A model generated the notes under the pieces. The model made no database searches and was not told the DNA's origin. It saw only the letters and a program-made list of their open reading frames with translations. Made by a program: the position numbers and the translations under genes. This document shows positions 6,805-14,185 of a DNA stretch of 43,786 nucleotides, piece after piece. The stretch is from a virus: the IMG/VR virus record IMGVR_UViG_3300044814_000073, positions 1 to 43,786 of that record; one strand, written 5' to 3'. The first letter of the stretch is position 1. Every line of letters begins with the position of its first letter.

Positions 6805-7092
6805 ATGATCTTCGACTTATCCAAGCTGACGATGCGCGAGCGTGAAGTTTACGCGTTGGTACGTGAGGGGAAGAGCAGCAAAGATACCTGTGAGGCATTG
6901 GGAATCAGTCTCAGCACTGTGAGGTTTCATCGCAACGGCATATATCGGAAGCTGGGCATAGCGCCATTCTTAGGAGGCCAGCGCAGGATCGAAGCCCAGT
7001 ACCGTGACAGCTTAAAGGACTGCGAGTTCAACTGTTTACTGGCGATTGCTTCATTCTCACAGCGCTTGGATAAGCTCGAATGTCGAAGCTAA
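6805..7092 (+). CDS. LuxR-type HTH transcriptional regulator (solo DNA-binding domain)
   Basis: 95 residues. Residues 8-52 are a complete GerE/LuxR helix-turn-helix: LTMREREVYALVREGKSSKD, EALGISLSTVRFH, GIYRKLGI. There is no receiver or autoinducer domain, only a short C-terminal helix. It would bind DNA at the divergent switch region or elsewhere. Its placement behind the divergent promoters makes it a candidate regulator of the late unit. It overlaps the next gene by 13 bases. Confidence 0.8.
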   Translation: MIFDLSKLTMREREVYALVREGKSSKDTCEALGISLSTVRFHRNGIYRKLGIAPFLGGQRRIEAQYRDSLKDCEFNCLLAIASFSQRLDKLECRS

Positions 7093-7358
7093 TCTTTATC
7101 GGAGTATTGCTGTTCAGTTCATGGCCGATCCCTGCTCCGCCAAAACATGAGCTACGCATTTTAACCACTATTCTGCCGGCTGGACAGGTCGGCGTGCCGT
7201 ATTCGTTCCAGCTACAAGCGAGTGGGGGTAAACCTCCTTATCACTGGGCTTTAGCGGCTGGCTCATTACCGCCTGGGTTGAATTTGGCAGACGATGGCAC
7301 GGTTACAGGTGCGCCATTAGTGGCCGGGAAGTTTGGTATGTTGGAGGTAAAGCCCTGA
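7080..7358 (+). CDS. Exported single-domain Ig-like (He_PIG) protein
   Basis: 92 residues. A signal peptide (MSKLIFIGVLLFSSWPIPAP) is followed by one Ig-like repeat of the He_PIG type: LPAGQVGVPYSFQLQASGG, PPYHWALAAGSLPPGLNL, DGTVTGAPLVAGKF. Normally such repeats occur in tandem in large cell-surface proteins. Here a single copy forms the whole protein. It would be periplasmic or secreted and could bind surface glycans or proteins (inference). Confidence 0.7.
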   Translation: MSKLIFIGVLLFSSWPIPAPPKHELRILTTILPAGQVGVPYSFQLQASGGKPPYHWALAAGSLPPGLNLADDGTVTGAPLVAGKFGMLEVKP

Positions 7359-7360
7359 GA

Positions 7361-7765
7361 GTGGCTCTCATTTTCCTTTTGGCAGCGAGCACGGTAAATG
7401 CGAAGCCACATCACTGGTACAAAGACCCCATGACGTATGTGCTTTTTGGCGTGTCTGTAGGGGCTTCATTATTTGCCACCCATGAGATTCACGACTGCCG
7501 GCTGAGAAACGATTTACCGCATTGCCCTGATGGCGGTTACGGAGAGTTTCGAGCGCGTGAAGAGCTTCGCGGGGGAGTCAGTCTCACCATGGCCAGTTTG
7601 TCAGTGTATGGGCGCGAGCACTGGACGAACGGCTGGCGAGACGAGCTGATAAACGATTCACCAGCGATACTATGGGCAGGCTACAACGTGAAAGTAGGCT
7701 GGAGCGACCATCAAGTGCCGAATTATCCGCGTATGGATGAGACGCGATTCCGTGTTAAGTACTAG
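7361..7765 (+). CDS. Exported hypothetical protein
   Basis: 134 residues, starting with GTG at 7361, two bases after the previous stop. The N-terminus (MALIFLLAASTVNA) is a short signal peptide. A second hydrophobic patch follows (TYVLFGVSVGASLFATHEIH), then a Cys pair and charged residues. It may be an envelope protein. It resembles no family I can name. It overlaps the following gene by 29 bases. Confidence 0.6.
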   Translation: MALIFLLAASTVNAKPHHWYKDPMTYVLFGVSVGASLFATHEIHDCRLRNDLPHCPDGGYGEFRAREELRGGVSLTMASLSVYGREHWTNGWRDELINDSPAILWAGYNVKVGWSDHQVPNYPRMDETRFRVKY

Positions 7766-7991
7766 CGGCTTCAAAGGTTATTGTTTCGATGAAATCACGC
7801 AACAGCCTGAGTTCACAGTCGAGTGGCAGCCCATTGGTACTGGGACGCGTTACCAGCTGTTTCGTCGCGGGCAAATCGGCCCAGCCATGAGTTTCACCAT
7901 CAGCAGAACAGGGCGAAAAGTGGAGCATGACGTGGCGCCGCGAAGCTGGATTAAACATCTGTATCCGAAATACCCGAGGCTAACAGCATGA
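7737..7991 (+). CDS. Hypothetical protein, 84 aa
   Basis: Beta-rich polar protein (FTVEWQPIGTGTRYQLFRRG) ending SWIKHLYPKYPRLTA. An in-frame GTG at 7752 is an alternative start. The final HLYPKYP motif reappears in a short frame at 8239-8295 (ITHLYPQYPK), which suggests a former tandem copy. It is coupled to the next gene by ATGA. Confidence 0.5.
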   Translation: MRRDSVLSTSGFKGYCFDEITQQPEFTVEWQPIGTGTRYQLFRRGQIGPAMSFTISRTGRKVEHDVAPRSWIKHLYPKYPRLTA

Positions 7992-8245
7992 AAAGGAAAC
8001 AATTAGAAGAACGAATCGCGCAGCTTGAGCGTGAACTATTGGAGAAAAGCCAATTATTATCGTTGGCGCTCAGGAATCAGTATCAAGTGGTGTTTGTTCC
8101 ACAGCCTATTTATGTTCCGCCCTCACCGCCAGAACCTTTTTATAATCCTTGGCCTAAATACCCGGTAATCACGTGCGGGGCCACGACAACGCTTGGGAGT
8201 TCTAGTGCGCTAGCCAGAAACTGCAAAGGCCCCGAGCTGTGTTAA
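7988..8245 (+). CDS. Short coiled-coil protein with Pro-rich tail
   Basis: 85 residues. Residues 1-32 form a heptad-type coiled coil (KRKQLEERIAQLERELLEKS). A Pro/Tyr-rich extended tail follows (PPSPPEPFYNPWPKYP). It starts at the ATGA overlap at 7988. Such short coiled coils in phages often oligomerise with a neighbour's product. The function is unknown. Confidence 0.5.
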   Translation: MKRKQLEERIAQLERELLEKSQLLSLALRNQYQVVFVPQPIYVPPSPPEPFYNPWPKYPVITCGATTTLGSSSALARNCKGPELC

Positions 8246-8302
8246 AAGGGATCACGCATTTGTACCCGCAATATCCTAAAATTGGAGTATTCTAGCCACT
8301 AA

Positions 8303-8845
8303 ATGGCCAGAAAGACCTCACTCCGGCAGCAAAAGTTCGCACAAAACTACGTTATCGACCTAAACGGTACAAGAGCAGCCCAGGCCGCTGGAATTGCTGA
8401 GAGTGGAGCGCACGTTTGGGCTTCAAGGGCACTAAAGAACGCTAAGGTTCAGCGCATGATTACTGAGCTTCAGTCGAAACGTGCTGATAAGCTTGAACTT
8501 AGAGCGGAGAAAATAGATGAGGAAGTAGCCCGCCTGGCATTCTCCAACATGGCGAACTACATCAAAATTGATGAGCATGGCAAGCCACAAGGCATTGCCT
8601 TATCGGAACTTACGCGAGATGACTGGGCAGCGGTGCAAGAAATACGCGAGGACACTACAGGAGGTTCAGGCGACGGCGAGCGTAAAGCTATTCTGCGCAC
8701 CACATTGAAGCTGAGCGATAAGACGAAGAATCTAGAGCTGTTGTATCGTCGCCTCGGGCTGCTCAAAGACAATGTTAAGGTTACCGGCATGGAAGGTCTA
8801 GCCGAGCAGATCAACGAAATACGGAAACGCAAGCAAATCGTTTGA
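8303..8845 (+). CDS. terS: Terminase small subunit
   Basis: 180 residues of the Terminase_2 family. The N-terminal LRQQKFAQNYVIDLNGTRAA and QAAGIAESGAHVWASRALKN form the HTH DNA-recognition region. A central helical oligomerisation region follows, then a basic C-terminus (KRKQIV) that would contact the large subunit. It recognises the packaging site and feeds concatemeric DNA to the motor. It precedes the large subunit with one small regulator gene between them. Confidence 0.9.
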   Translation: MARKTSLRQQKFAQNYVIDLNGTRAAQAAGIAESGAHVWASRALKNAKVQRMITELQSKRADKLELRAEKIDEEVARLAFSNMANYIKIDEHGKPQGIALSELTRDDWAAVQEIREDTTGGSGDGERKAILRTTLKLSDKTKNLELLYRRLGLLKDNVKVTGMEGLAEQINEIRKRKQIV

Positions 8846-8851
8846 TTTGTC

Positions 8852-8887
8852 TGTACATGGAGTGTATGTACAGAGCATAAGTGTACA
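8852..8887. promoter_or_regulatory. Three TGTACA palindromes at exact 15-base spacing (operator)
   Basis: TGTACA occurs at 8852-8857, 8867-8872 and 8882-8887, centre to centre 15 and 15 bases, ending five bases before the ATG of the next gene. Flanks extend the first two into the inverted repeat CTGTACAT/ATGTACAG. The regular spacing and position look like a multi-site operator for the product of the adjacent gene. Confidence 0.55.
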
Positions 8888-8892
8888 TACAA

Positions 8893-9186
8893 ATGAGCAA
8901 GAAAGAGATTCGGTATAATCTCAGGATTACATCCGAAGAGTTGGTGCAATGGCGGGCTTGCGCAGTAGTGGAAGAGATTTCGTTGTCAGCATGGATTCGT
9001 CAGCGCTGCAACGATGGGATACCGAGTAAAGAGGAGCAGACTGAGAATCTACGCATCGCGAAAGAGTTTGAGGAGAAGTTCAAGCCGGGTACAACTGTAA
9101 ATATTAAGATGCCCCAGCGCCTCATGGAGCACGATAAAACCTGCCAATGCGGTATTTGTGACTTCCGGCGCAAAAACCTCAAATGA
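8893..9186 (+). CDS. Putative small DNA-binding protein (RHH-like with Cys cluster)
   Basis: 97 residues from the ATG at 8893 (a GTG at 8881 is possible but lies inside the operator). IRYNLRITSEELVQWRACAV and LSAWIRQRCNDG resemble a ribbon-helix-helix or Arc/MetJ fold: one strand then two helices. The C-terminus has HDKTCQCGICDFRRKN, a compact Cys3/His zinc-like cluster. It probably binds the TGTACA array just upstream and so regulates itself and perhaps packaging genes (inference). It overlaps terL by four bases. Confidence 0.6.
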   Translation: MSKKEIRYNLRITSEELVQWRACAVVEEISLSAWIRQRCNDGIPSKEEQTENLRIAKEFEEKFKPGTTVNIKMPQRLMEHDKTCQCGICDFRRKNLK

Positions 9187-10652
9187 GTGCCACAGCCAGC
9201 CTTGAATCCCAGATTATCGCTGAAGTAGGCGAATGCACCGACGATCCTTTGAAGTTTGCGCAACGCTTCTTCCCTTGGGGCGCTGGCGAGTTAGCGACCT
9301 CCACAGGCCCGCGCAAATGGCAAATTGAGATACTCAGTCACATTCGTGACCATTTGCAGAATCCCCAAACACGTCATCAACTCTGTCAGGTAGCTGTTGC
9401 TTCTGGTAAAGGGATTGGCAAATCAGCTCTGATCGCCATGATTATCAATTGGGCCATGAGCACGTGTGGAGACTGTAAAGTGGTGGTAACAGCCAATACT
9501 GGTACCCAGCTAGCCACCAAGACGGTCCCAGAAGTGGCCAAATGGACACGGTTGGCCTTTAATCGGCATTGGTGGGAAGCCAAAGCGACTAGTATTACCA
9601 GCCGGCAGCCTGGTCACGAACGCGAATGGCGAACGGACTTCACGCCGTGGTCCGCCGAAAATCAGGAAGCATTCTCTGGGCTGCACAATGAAGACAAGCG
9701 CATGGTGGTTATCTTCGACGAAGCTAGCGGCATTGACGACATCATCTGGAGCAACACCCTCAGCACCTTCACTGATAAAAATGCGGAAATGCTATGGATA
9801 GCTTTTGGCAATCCCACACAAGCTTCGGGAGGGTTTAGGGAGTGTTTTGGCAAGAATGCGCACCGCTGGAAAACTTATCGTATTGATTCAAGGACGGTAC
9901 AAGGTACGAATCATGAGTTTCTGGCACGGCAGGTAGAAGACCACGGTGAGGATAGCTGGTTTGTGCGCATCTGGATTCGGGGGGAGTTCCCGCTAGTAGG
10001 CACGGATCAGTTTATCCAGCCTGACCACGTGGAAGCGGCGAGGCATAATTCGGCCATGGGCTACGAGCGGTTGCCTAAGATATTGTCATGTGACGTGGCC
10101 CGGTACGGAGCTGATCAGACGGTAATTGGTTGGCGGCAAGGACGTAAAGCGGCCATCCTTGAGAAGCTGAGGGGCAAAGACACGGTATTCGTGGCTGAAC
10201 GAGTCATTCACTGGCAAAAAGAGATTAAAGCGGATGCCACGGTAGTTGATGGGGATGGGTTAGGCTCCGGGACGGTCGATCACATCAAGACTCGAGGTTT
10301 CAAATGTTACGAGTTCCGCGGGGGCATGACCGCCAACGATGACAAGAAATATCGTAACCGGCGCTCTGAGATATGGGGATTGATGCGCGATTGGTTGGCG
10401 GCCGGCCCCGAGATACCCAATGATCCTGAATTGTGCGACCAGTTGACAGCCCCACTCTATTCCTACAACGCCAAAGGGCAAATTGAAGTGGAGACCAAGG
10501 ACGACATGAAGGAGCGCGTGCCATCGCTTGGGAGTCCAGATTGCGCAGATCAGCTAGCTATGACTTTCAGCGTCACCGTAGCGCCCCCGCCCCCGCCTGA
10601 GCCTGTCCGCATGTACACACCCGGCGAACAATCTACTGGCTGGATGTCCTAG
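9183..10652 (+). CDS. terL: Terminase large subunit
   Basis: 489 residues. The ATPase domain has Walker A ASGKGIGKSA (about residues 73-82), Walker B MVVIFDEASG and a coupling region (FGNPTQASGGFRE). The RNase-H-like nuclease domain has three acidic motifs: SCDVARYGAD, VVDGDGLGSG and SPDCADQLAM. It cuts concatemers and drives DNA into the prohead. It is complete, with the usual length for the family. A Pro run (PPPPPEP) and a flexible tail end the protein. The ATGA overlap with the previous gene sets the start. Confidence 0.95.
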   Translation: MSATASLESQIIAEVGECTDDPLKFAQRFFPWGAGELATSTGPRKWQIEILSHIRDHLQNPQTRHQLCQVAVASGKGIGKSALIAMIINWAMSTCGDCKVVVTANTGTQLATKTVPEVAKWTRLAFNRHWWEAKATSITSRQPGHEREWRTDFTPWSAENQEAFSGLHNEDKRMVVIFDEASGIDDIIWSNTLSTFTDKNAEMLWIAFGNPTQASGGFRECFGKNAHRWKTYRIDSRTVQGTNHEFLARQVEDHGEDSWFVRIWIRGEFPLVGTDQFIQPDHVEAARHNSAMGYERLPKILSCDVARYGADQTVIGWRQGRKAAILEKLRGKDTVFVAERVIHWQKEIKADATVVDGDGLGSGTVDHIKTRGFKCYEFRGGMTANDDKKYRNRRSEIWGLMRDWLAAGPEIPNDPELCDQLTAPLYSYNAKGQIEVETKDDMKERVPSLGSPDCADQLAMTFSVTVAPPPPPEPVRMYTPGEQSTGWMS

Positions 10653-10748
10653 AGCGCAGATTTTCCTTGCCAATCCCCGCCTAGTGGCGTATTAGACACA
10701 AGACTGTTGTACATTAACCACAGTTCCGTTCATCGGAAGAACTGACTG

Positions 10749-10862
10749 TGCAGGCGCAGGCAGCGGAAGCGGGAAACCATGCCCGCGTTGGCTTAGAGCG
10801 GCCGACCTTCCTAAGCCCCTTGCTCGGGGTGCAGAAGCGCACGATGGAGCGGATCGCCTGCA
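10749..10862 (+). ncRNA. Candidate structured RNA downstream of terL
   Basis: An 8-base outer stem TGCAGGCG (10749-10756) with CGCCTGCA (10855-10862) encloses three local hairpins: GCGGG/CCCGC (10769-10773, 10782-10786), GGCTTAG/CTAAGCC (10790-10796, 10811-10817) and GTGC/GCAC (10829-10832, 10839-10842). This makes a multibranch, cloverleaf-like fold in the only sizeable gap of the packaging region (10653-10875). It lacks tRNA signatures (no T-arm). An overlapping GTG frame of 63 codons has poor coding character. Confidence 0.35.
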
Positions 10863-10875
10863 AGTTTGAGGTGCC

Positions 10876-11046
10876 ATGCCTTGGAAATCACTTAAGCAGG
10901 AGCGCTGGGGAAACTCTCCAGCCGGCCATAAGGCTTTAGGCGCTGCCGGCGTAGCCGAATGGAATCAAGCCAGTAAGGGCAAGAAGCTCCCGCTTCGCAA
11001 GCCCGGCAAGAACATCAGTCTACGGTCGTTAATGAGGGCGCGATGA
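10876..11046 (+). CDS. Small basic phage protein, 56 aa
   Basis: MPWKSLKQERWGNSPAGHKA begins a 56-residue basic protein, ending in a Lys/Arg-rich segment. I recall MPWKS...RWGHSPAG proteins as frequent small genes near the head genes of related phages, where their role is unknown. Its stop overlaps the next ATG (ATGA), which supports the frame. Confidence 0.65.
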   Translation: MPWKSLKQERWGNSPAGHKALGAAGVAEWNQASKGKKLPLRKPGKNISLRSLMRAR

Positions 11047-11141
11047 GAATCTATTGGGCAATTGTCGGATGGGCACGAATGATTTGGGACGCCCTGAAGG
11101 ATTTGGAGCGCTACGGTAAGACTGGAAGTATCAGCAAGTGA
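11043..11141 (+). CDS. 32-aa peptide
   Basis: An amphipathic, Trp-rich peptide (MRIYWAIVGWARMIWDALKD...) coupled on both sides: ATGA with the upstream gene and GTGA with the downstream gene. The first 17 residues could insert in a membrane. The tight stop/start overlaps are the evidence for translation. Confidence 0.45.
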   Translation: MRIYWAIVGWARMIWDALKDLERYGKTGSISK

Positions 11142-11323
11142 ATCGAGATAGGCGCAAAGTTGAGGTTCCTGAGGCTGAGTTTAATCAGTTTTTGAAGGAT
11201 TTTCCGCGTCCGCTGGATTTTGACGGGATGCGTTACACCGACAAGCAAAGTGGGACTGGAGTTACTTGGCACAAGCCTGTATCGGTCAAAGAAAACGGCA
11301 AATTCTATTTGGTGAAGGAGTAA
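11138..11323 (+). CDS. Hypothetical protein, 61 aa
   Basis: It starts with GTG at 11138, overlapping the preceding stop. It is polar, with a central FPRPLDFDGMRYTDKQSGTG stretch. No domain is recognised. It lies among the small genes between terL and portal. Confidence 0.55.
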   Translation: MNRDRRKVEVPEAEFNQFLKDFPRPLDFDGMRYTDKQSGTGVTWHKPVSVKENGKFYLVKE

Positions 11324-11327
11324 GGGG

Positions 11328-11561
11328 ATGCTCGACGTAAAAGAGATATTTGATGCTAGTATGCAGTATCAAAAGCAGCATGGTCAGTTCCCTACCAAAA
11401 TTCTCATAAATCCTCAAATATCAAAAGAATTAGCGAAATATTTTGTACCGCCAAGTCCATCCTCTCGGGGATTAACGCTGACCCGGAATGACGAGATGCT
11501 GAGCCTTGATTGGTATGTGGAACCTAGTGTTACGGGTGTAGAGAAATTCCGATTGTCATGA
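11328..11561 (+). CDS. Hypothetical protein, 77 aa
   Basis: The ATG follows AAGGGG closely. KEIFDASMQYQKQHGQFPTK and ILINPQISKELAKYF suggest an alpha/beta fold with a residue pattern seen in small phage proteins of unknown role. The stop overlaps the co-chaperonin ATG (ATGA), so the two are probably made together. Confidence 0.55.
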   Translation: MLDVKEIFDASMQYQKQHGQFPTKILINPQISKELAKYFVPPSPSSRGLTLTRNDEMLSLDWYVEPSVTGVEKFRLS

Positions 11562-11857
11562 TTCAGCCCCGCAACGACCGCGTACTCATCCGCCGCATAG
11601 ACGAGCAAAAAGGCCTCATCACACTGACTGACGCGCCTAAAGGCCTAAAAGGGACAGTATTAGCGGTAGGGCCAGGCAAATGTGATGAAGATGGGGACTT
11701 CCAGCCCACCGTTGTCAAGCCGGGCGACACGGTACTTTTCAACTCCAAGTGGAACGATTTCGCCAAAGACTATTACGATGATTTGCCGCTAGGAGCCGAC
11801 CGCACGCTCCATTTGGTGCAGGAAGCGGATGTGTTTGGCATTTTCGGGGCTAAGTGA
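11558..11857 (+). CDS. groES: Phage GroES-like co-chaperonin
   Basis: 99 residues of the Cpn10 fold. The start IQPRNDRVLIRRIDEQKG matches the GroES N-terminal strand. The loop GLITLTDAPKGLKG holds a hydrophobic ITL triplet where GroES keeps its GroEL-binding mobile loop. GTVLAVGPGK, VKPGDTVLFNSKW and the final EADVFGIFG are the conserved body strands. It would cap host GroEL and could favour folding of the phage coat or other large proteins, as T4 gp31 does. No GroEL gene is present here. An insertion (GADRTLHL region) replaces the usual turn. Confidence 0.85.
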   Translation: MIQPRNDRVLIRRIDEQKGLITLTDAPKGLKGTVLAVGPGKCDEDGDFQPTVVKPGDTVLFNSKWNDFAKDYYDDLPLGADRTLHLVQEADVFGIFGAK

Positions 11858-12069
11858 GCGAAGAAACCACAGAACGGCAGATGACAGATGAGGAAGTAGC
11901 TCAGGCGCGTATTGCCGAGCTCACCGCGCAGATCAAGGACGAAAAGCAATTACGCACCATTCTGCTCAGGGCACAACTGCATCTTCGCAAGCCCGTGTAT
12001 CTAATGTACCTGCCATATCTAAGCTTTAAGCCTCGCGAGTTCAGAAAGCTTATGCGCCATGAGCACTGA
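11854..12069 (+). CDS. Hypothetical protein, 71 aa
   Basis: It starts with GTG at 11854, overlapping the co-chaperonin stop (GTGA). Residues 1-45 are a charged helix (MTDEEVAQARIAELTAQIKD), and the end is basic and aromatic (LMYLPYLSFKPREFRKL). It overlaps the portal gene by 11 bases. Possibly a small head-assembly accessory, by context only. Confidence 0.5.
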   Translation: MSEETTERQMTDEEVAQARIAELTAQIKDEKQLRTILLRAQLHLRKPVYLMYLPYLSFKPREFRKLMRHEH

Positions 12070-14185
12070 GCAACTCAGCGAGTTAAGCACTGACTCAGAA
12101 ATTCAGTTGGCCATGACCCGCTGGAAAGAAGCCAATGACGCGGAATCGGCAACTCGCGAGAAATGCCTCGATGATCTGAAATTCTCAACTCTTGAGCAAT
12201 GGGATCAAGGAATCAAAGTAGAGCGGGAAGCTGCTAAAAAGCCTTGCCTGGTAATGGACCAAATTACGCAGACCATGCGGATTGTCCATAACGAATACAG
12301 GTTAAAACGCCCAGCTTTGAACATCTCCCCTGTAGGCGATGGCGCAGATACAGATTCAGCGGACATCATCCAAGGAACGATTCGCCACATTGAAGTGCAA
12401 TCCGATGCGGAGATTGCCTACGACACCACCCATGACTTTGTAATGCGGATTGGGTTTGGTTCCTGGCGGTTCCTGACTGAGTACGTGGATGAGGATAGCG
12501 ACGACCAAGACATATTCATTGAACCAATCAAAAATCCCTTCACTGTCTACTGGCAGCCGGGGGTACCGCGCAAGAAGGCGCAATGGGCGTTTATCATCGA
12601 GGACGTTCCCCGCGAGCAGTACAAGGATGAGTATAAAGATTCGACGCCTTCCACGATGGGCGACAGCTTTACCGGAACAGGCAACTCCACGCCAGACTGG
12701 ACTACCAACGAAACGGTCAGGATTGCTGAATATTTCACCATCGAAGAGCGCGAACGCAAGGGCAAGCGTCCCAAAAAAGTAGTGGTGTGGCGCAAGATCA
12801 ACGCTTTCGAAGTCTTGGATGGCCCCAAGGATTTACCCGGTAAATCCATCCCTATTTTCACCGCTACAGGCGATGACATTGATGTGGATGGCAAGCGCTA
12901 CTTGGCTGGATTGGTTCGGCCGGCCAAAGACCCGCAGCGCATGGCCAATTACTGGTACTCCGCAGCTACGGAAAAAATTGCTTTAGCCAAGACCGCTCCT
13001 TGGAAGGCTGCAGAAGGCACTATTTCCGGCTATGAACGTCTGTGGGAGAACTCGGAAAACGTCAAAGTACTGCCTTACAAGCTGGTGGATGTAGCTGGAA
13101 AGCCTGCACCGGCCCCTGAACGCCAATTACTTGATCCTGCCATTGATGCGCTAACCACCATGACCACGATGAGCCAACAGGCGGTCAAATCGGCTATGGG
13201 TGTTTATGATCCATCGCTTGGTCAACGTAAAGGCGATGAATCCGGCAAGGCTATTCAACATCTGCAGGAACAAGGCTCTTTAGCCACTGTCAATTTGTCC
13301 GACAACGTAGCGCGAGAAATGAAGCGTAGCGGCTATGTGCTAATTGACTGGATACGCTTCTACATCGACAAGCCACGCATTCAACGAATTATCATGCCGG
13401 ATGGCACCCAGAAGCAGGTAGTCATCCACAACGGACCTGACCAAGCCGTTGCTGCGCAGAAGATGCTGACTGACAAGATTACCAAGGCTTTCGACATCAG
13501 TGTAGGGCGCTACGATGTGGCTGTTTTGGTGGATAAGGGTTACCAAACTAAGCGGCAAGAAGCCACCGCTACACAACTTGAATTGATGCAAACCTTGCCC
13601 AATCAGGCGCAATTCTTTTCAGATATTGCCGTGCGCAACATGGACATCCCGCAGAGTAAAGAAATTGCTGACCGGCTCAAGAAGATGCTTCCGCAGCAAT
13701 TACAAGATGATGACACCGATCCCGAGGCTCAGTTACAGAAACTCCATCAGCAGCTATCTCAGGCGATGCAACAGCATGATTTGCTAACCAAGGCCCTGCA
13801 GGACACCCAGAAAGTCTTGGAAACCAAGCAAATCGAGCAGCAAGGCAAGATGCAAATCGCGCAGATGCAGGAGCAGACCAAAGCGGAAATTGTCAAGATG
13901 CAGGAAGCCACCAAGATAGCCGTGGCCCAAATTAACGCCTCGAAAGATGCGAATCAGTCCTTTGCCGAGCGTGAACTTGAGCAATACAAGATTCTGCACG
14001 AAGGAGCGCATGACATCGCCATGCAGAAAGACCAGCAAGAGCACGAAAAAGGGCTAGCCACGCAGCAGACCGCTGCAGACCAGCAGACCCAAGAAAGCGA
14101 CCAATCCCACGAAGCGGACATGACCGCTGCGAATCAGACCCACGAACAGCAGATGGCCGAGCAGCAACAGGAGCCCAGCGAATGA
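12059..14185 (+). CDS. Portal protein, P22 type
   Basis: 708 residues, as long as the P22 portal. The N-terminal two thirds carry the portal core (LEQWDQGIKVEREAAKKPCL, QTMRIVHNEYRLKRPALNI, FVMRIGFGSWRFLTEY, IKNPFTVYWQPG). From about residue 560 onward it is a long Gln/Glu/His-rich coiled coil (LHQQLSQAMQQHDLLTKALQ to the end), matching the helical barrel that projects into P22-like capsids. It forms the dodecameric DNA channel, docks terminase during packaging and then gp4-like adaptors. Confidence 0.92.
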   Translation: MSTEQLSELSTDSEIQLAMTRWKEANDAESATREKCLDDLKFSTLEQWDQGIKVEREAAKKPCLVMDQITQTMRIVHNEYRLKRPALNISPVGDGADTDSADIIQGTIRHIEVQSDAEIAYDTTHDFVMRIGFGSWRFLTEYVDEDSDDQDIFIEPIKNPFTVYWQPGVPRKKAQWAFIIEDVPREQYKDEYKDSTPSTMGDSFTGTGNSTPDWTTNETVRIAEYFTIEERERKGKRPKKVVVWRKINAFEVLDGPKDLPGKSIPIFTATGDDIDVDGKRYLAGLVRPAKDPQRMANYWYSAATEKIALAKTAPWKAAEGTISGYERLWENSENVKVLPYKLVDVAGKPAPAPERQLLDPAIDALTTMTTMSQQAVKSAMGVYDPSLGQRKGDESGKAIQHLQEQGSLATVNLSDNVAREMKRSGYVLIDWIRFYIDKPRIQRIIMPDGTQKQVVIHNGPDQAVAAQKMLTDKITKAFDISVGRYDVAVLVDKGYQTKRQEATATQLELMQTLPNQAQFFSDIAVRNMDIPQSKEIADRLKKMLPQQLQDDDTDPEAQLQKLHQQLSQAMQQHDLLTKALQDTQKVLETKQIEQQGKMQIAQMQEQTKAEIVKMQEATKIAVAQINASKDANQSFAERELEQYKILHEGAHDIAMQKDQQEHEKGLATQQTAADQQTQESDQSHEADMTAANQTHEQQMAEQQQEPSE

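Noticed and set aside
3801-8223. Shared 18-base string TGCGCTAGCCAGA(G/A)ACTG at 3801 and 8206
   Set aside because: Only two copies, one inside a coding region, with no palindrome or conserved context. Probably chance or a trace of recombination.
10753-10835. A tRNA gene in the terL-downstream gap
   Set aside because: I tried to fit acceptor, anticodon and T arms. No GTTCRANYC loop is present and no anticodon stem fits.
10748-10939. 63-codon GTG frame overlapping the candidate RNA
   Set aside because: It has poor coding character and overlaps the better-supported 56-aa gene in another frame.
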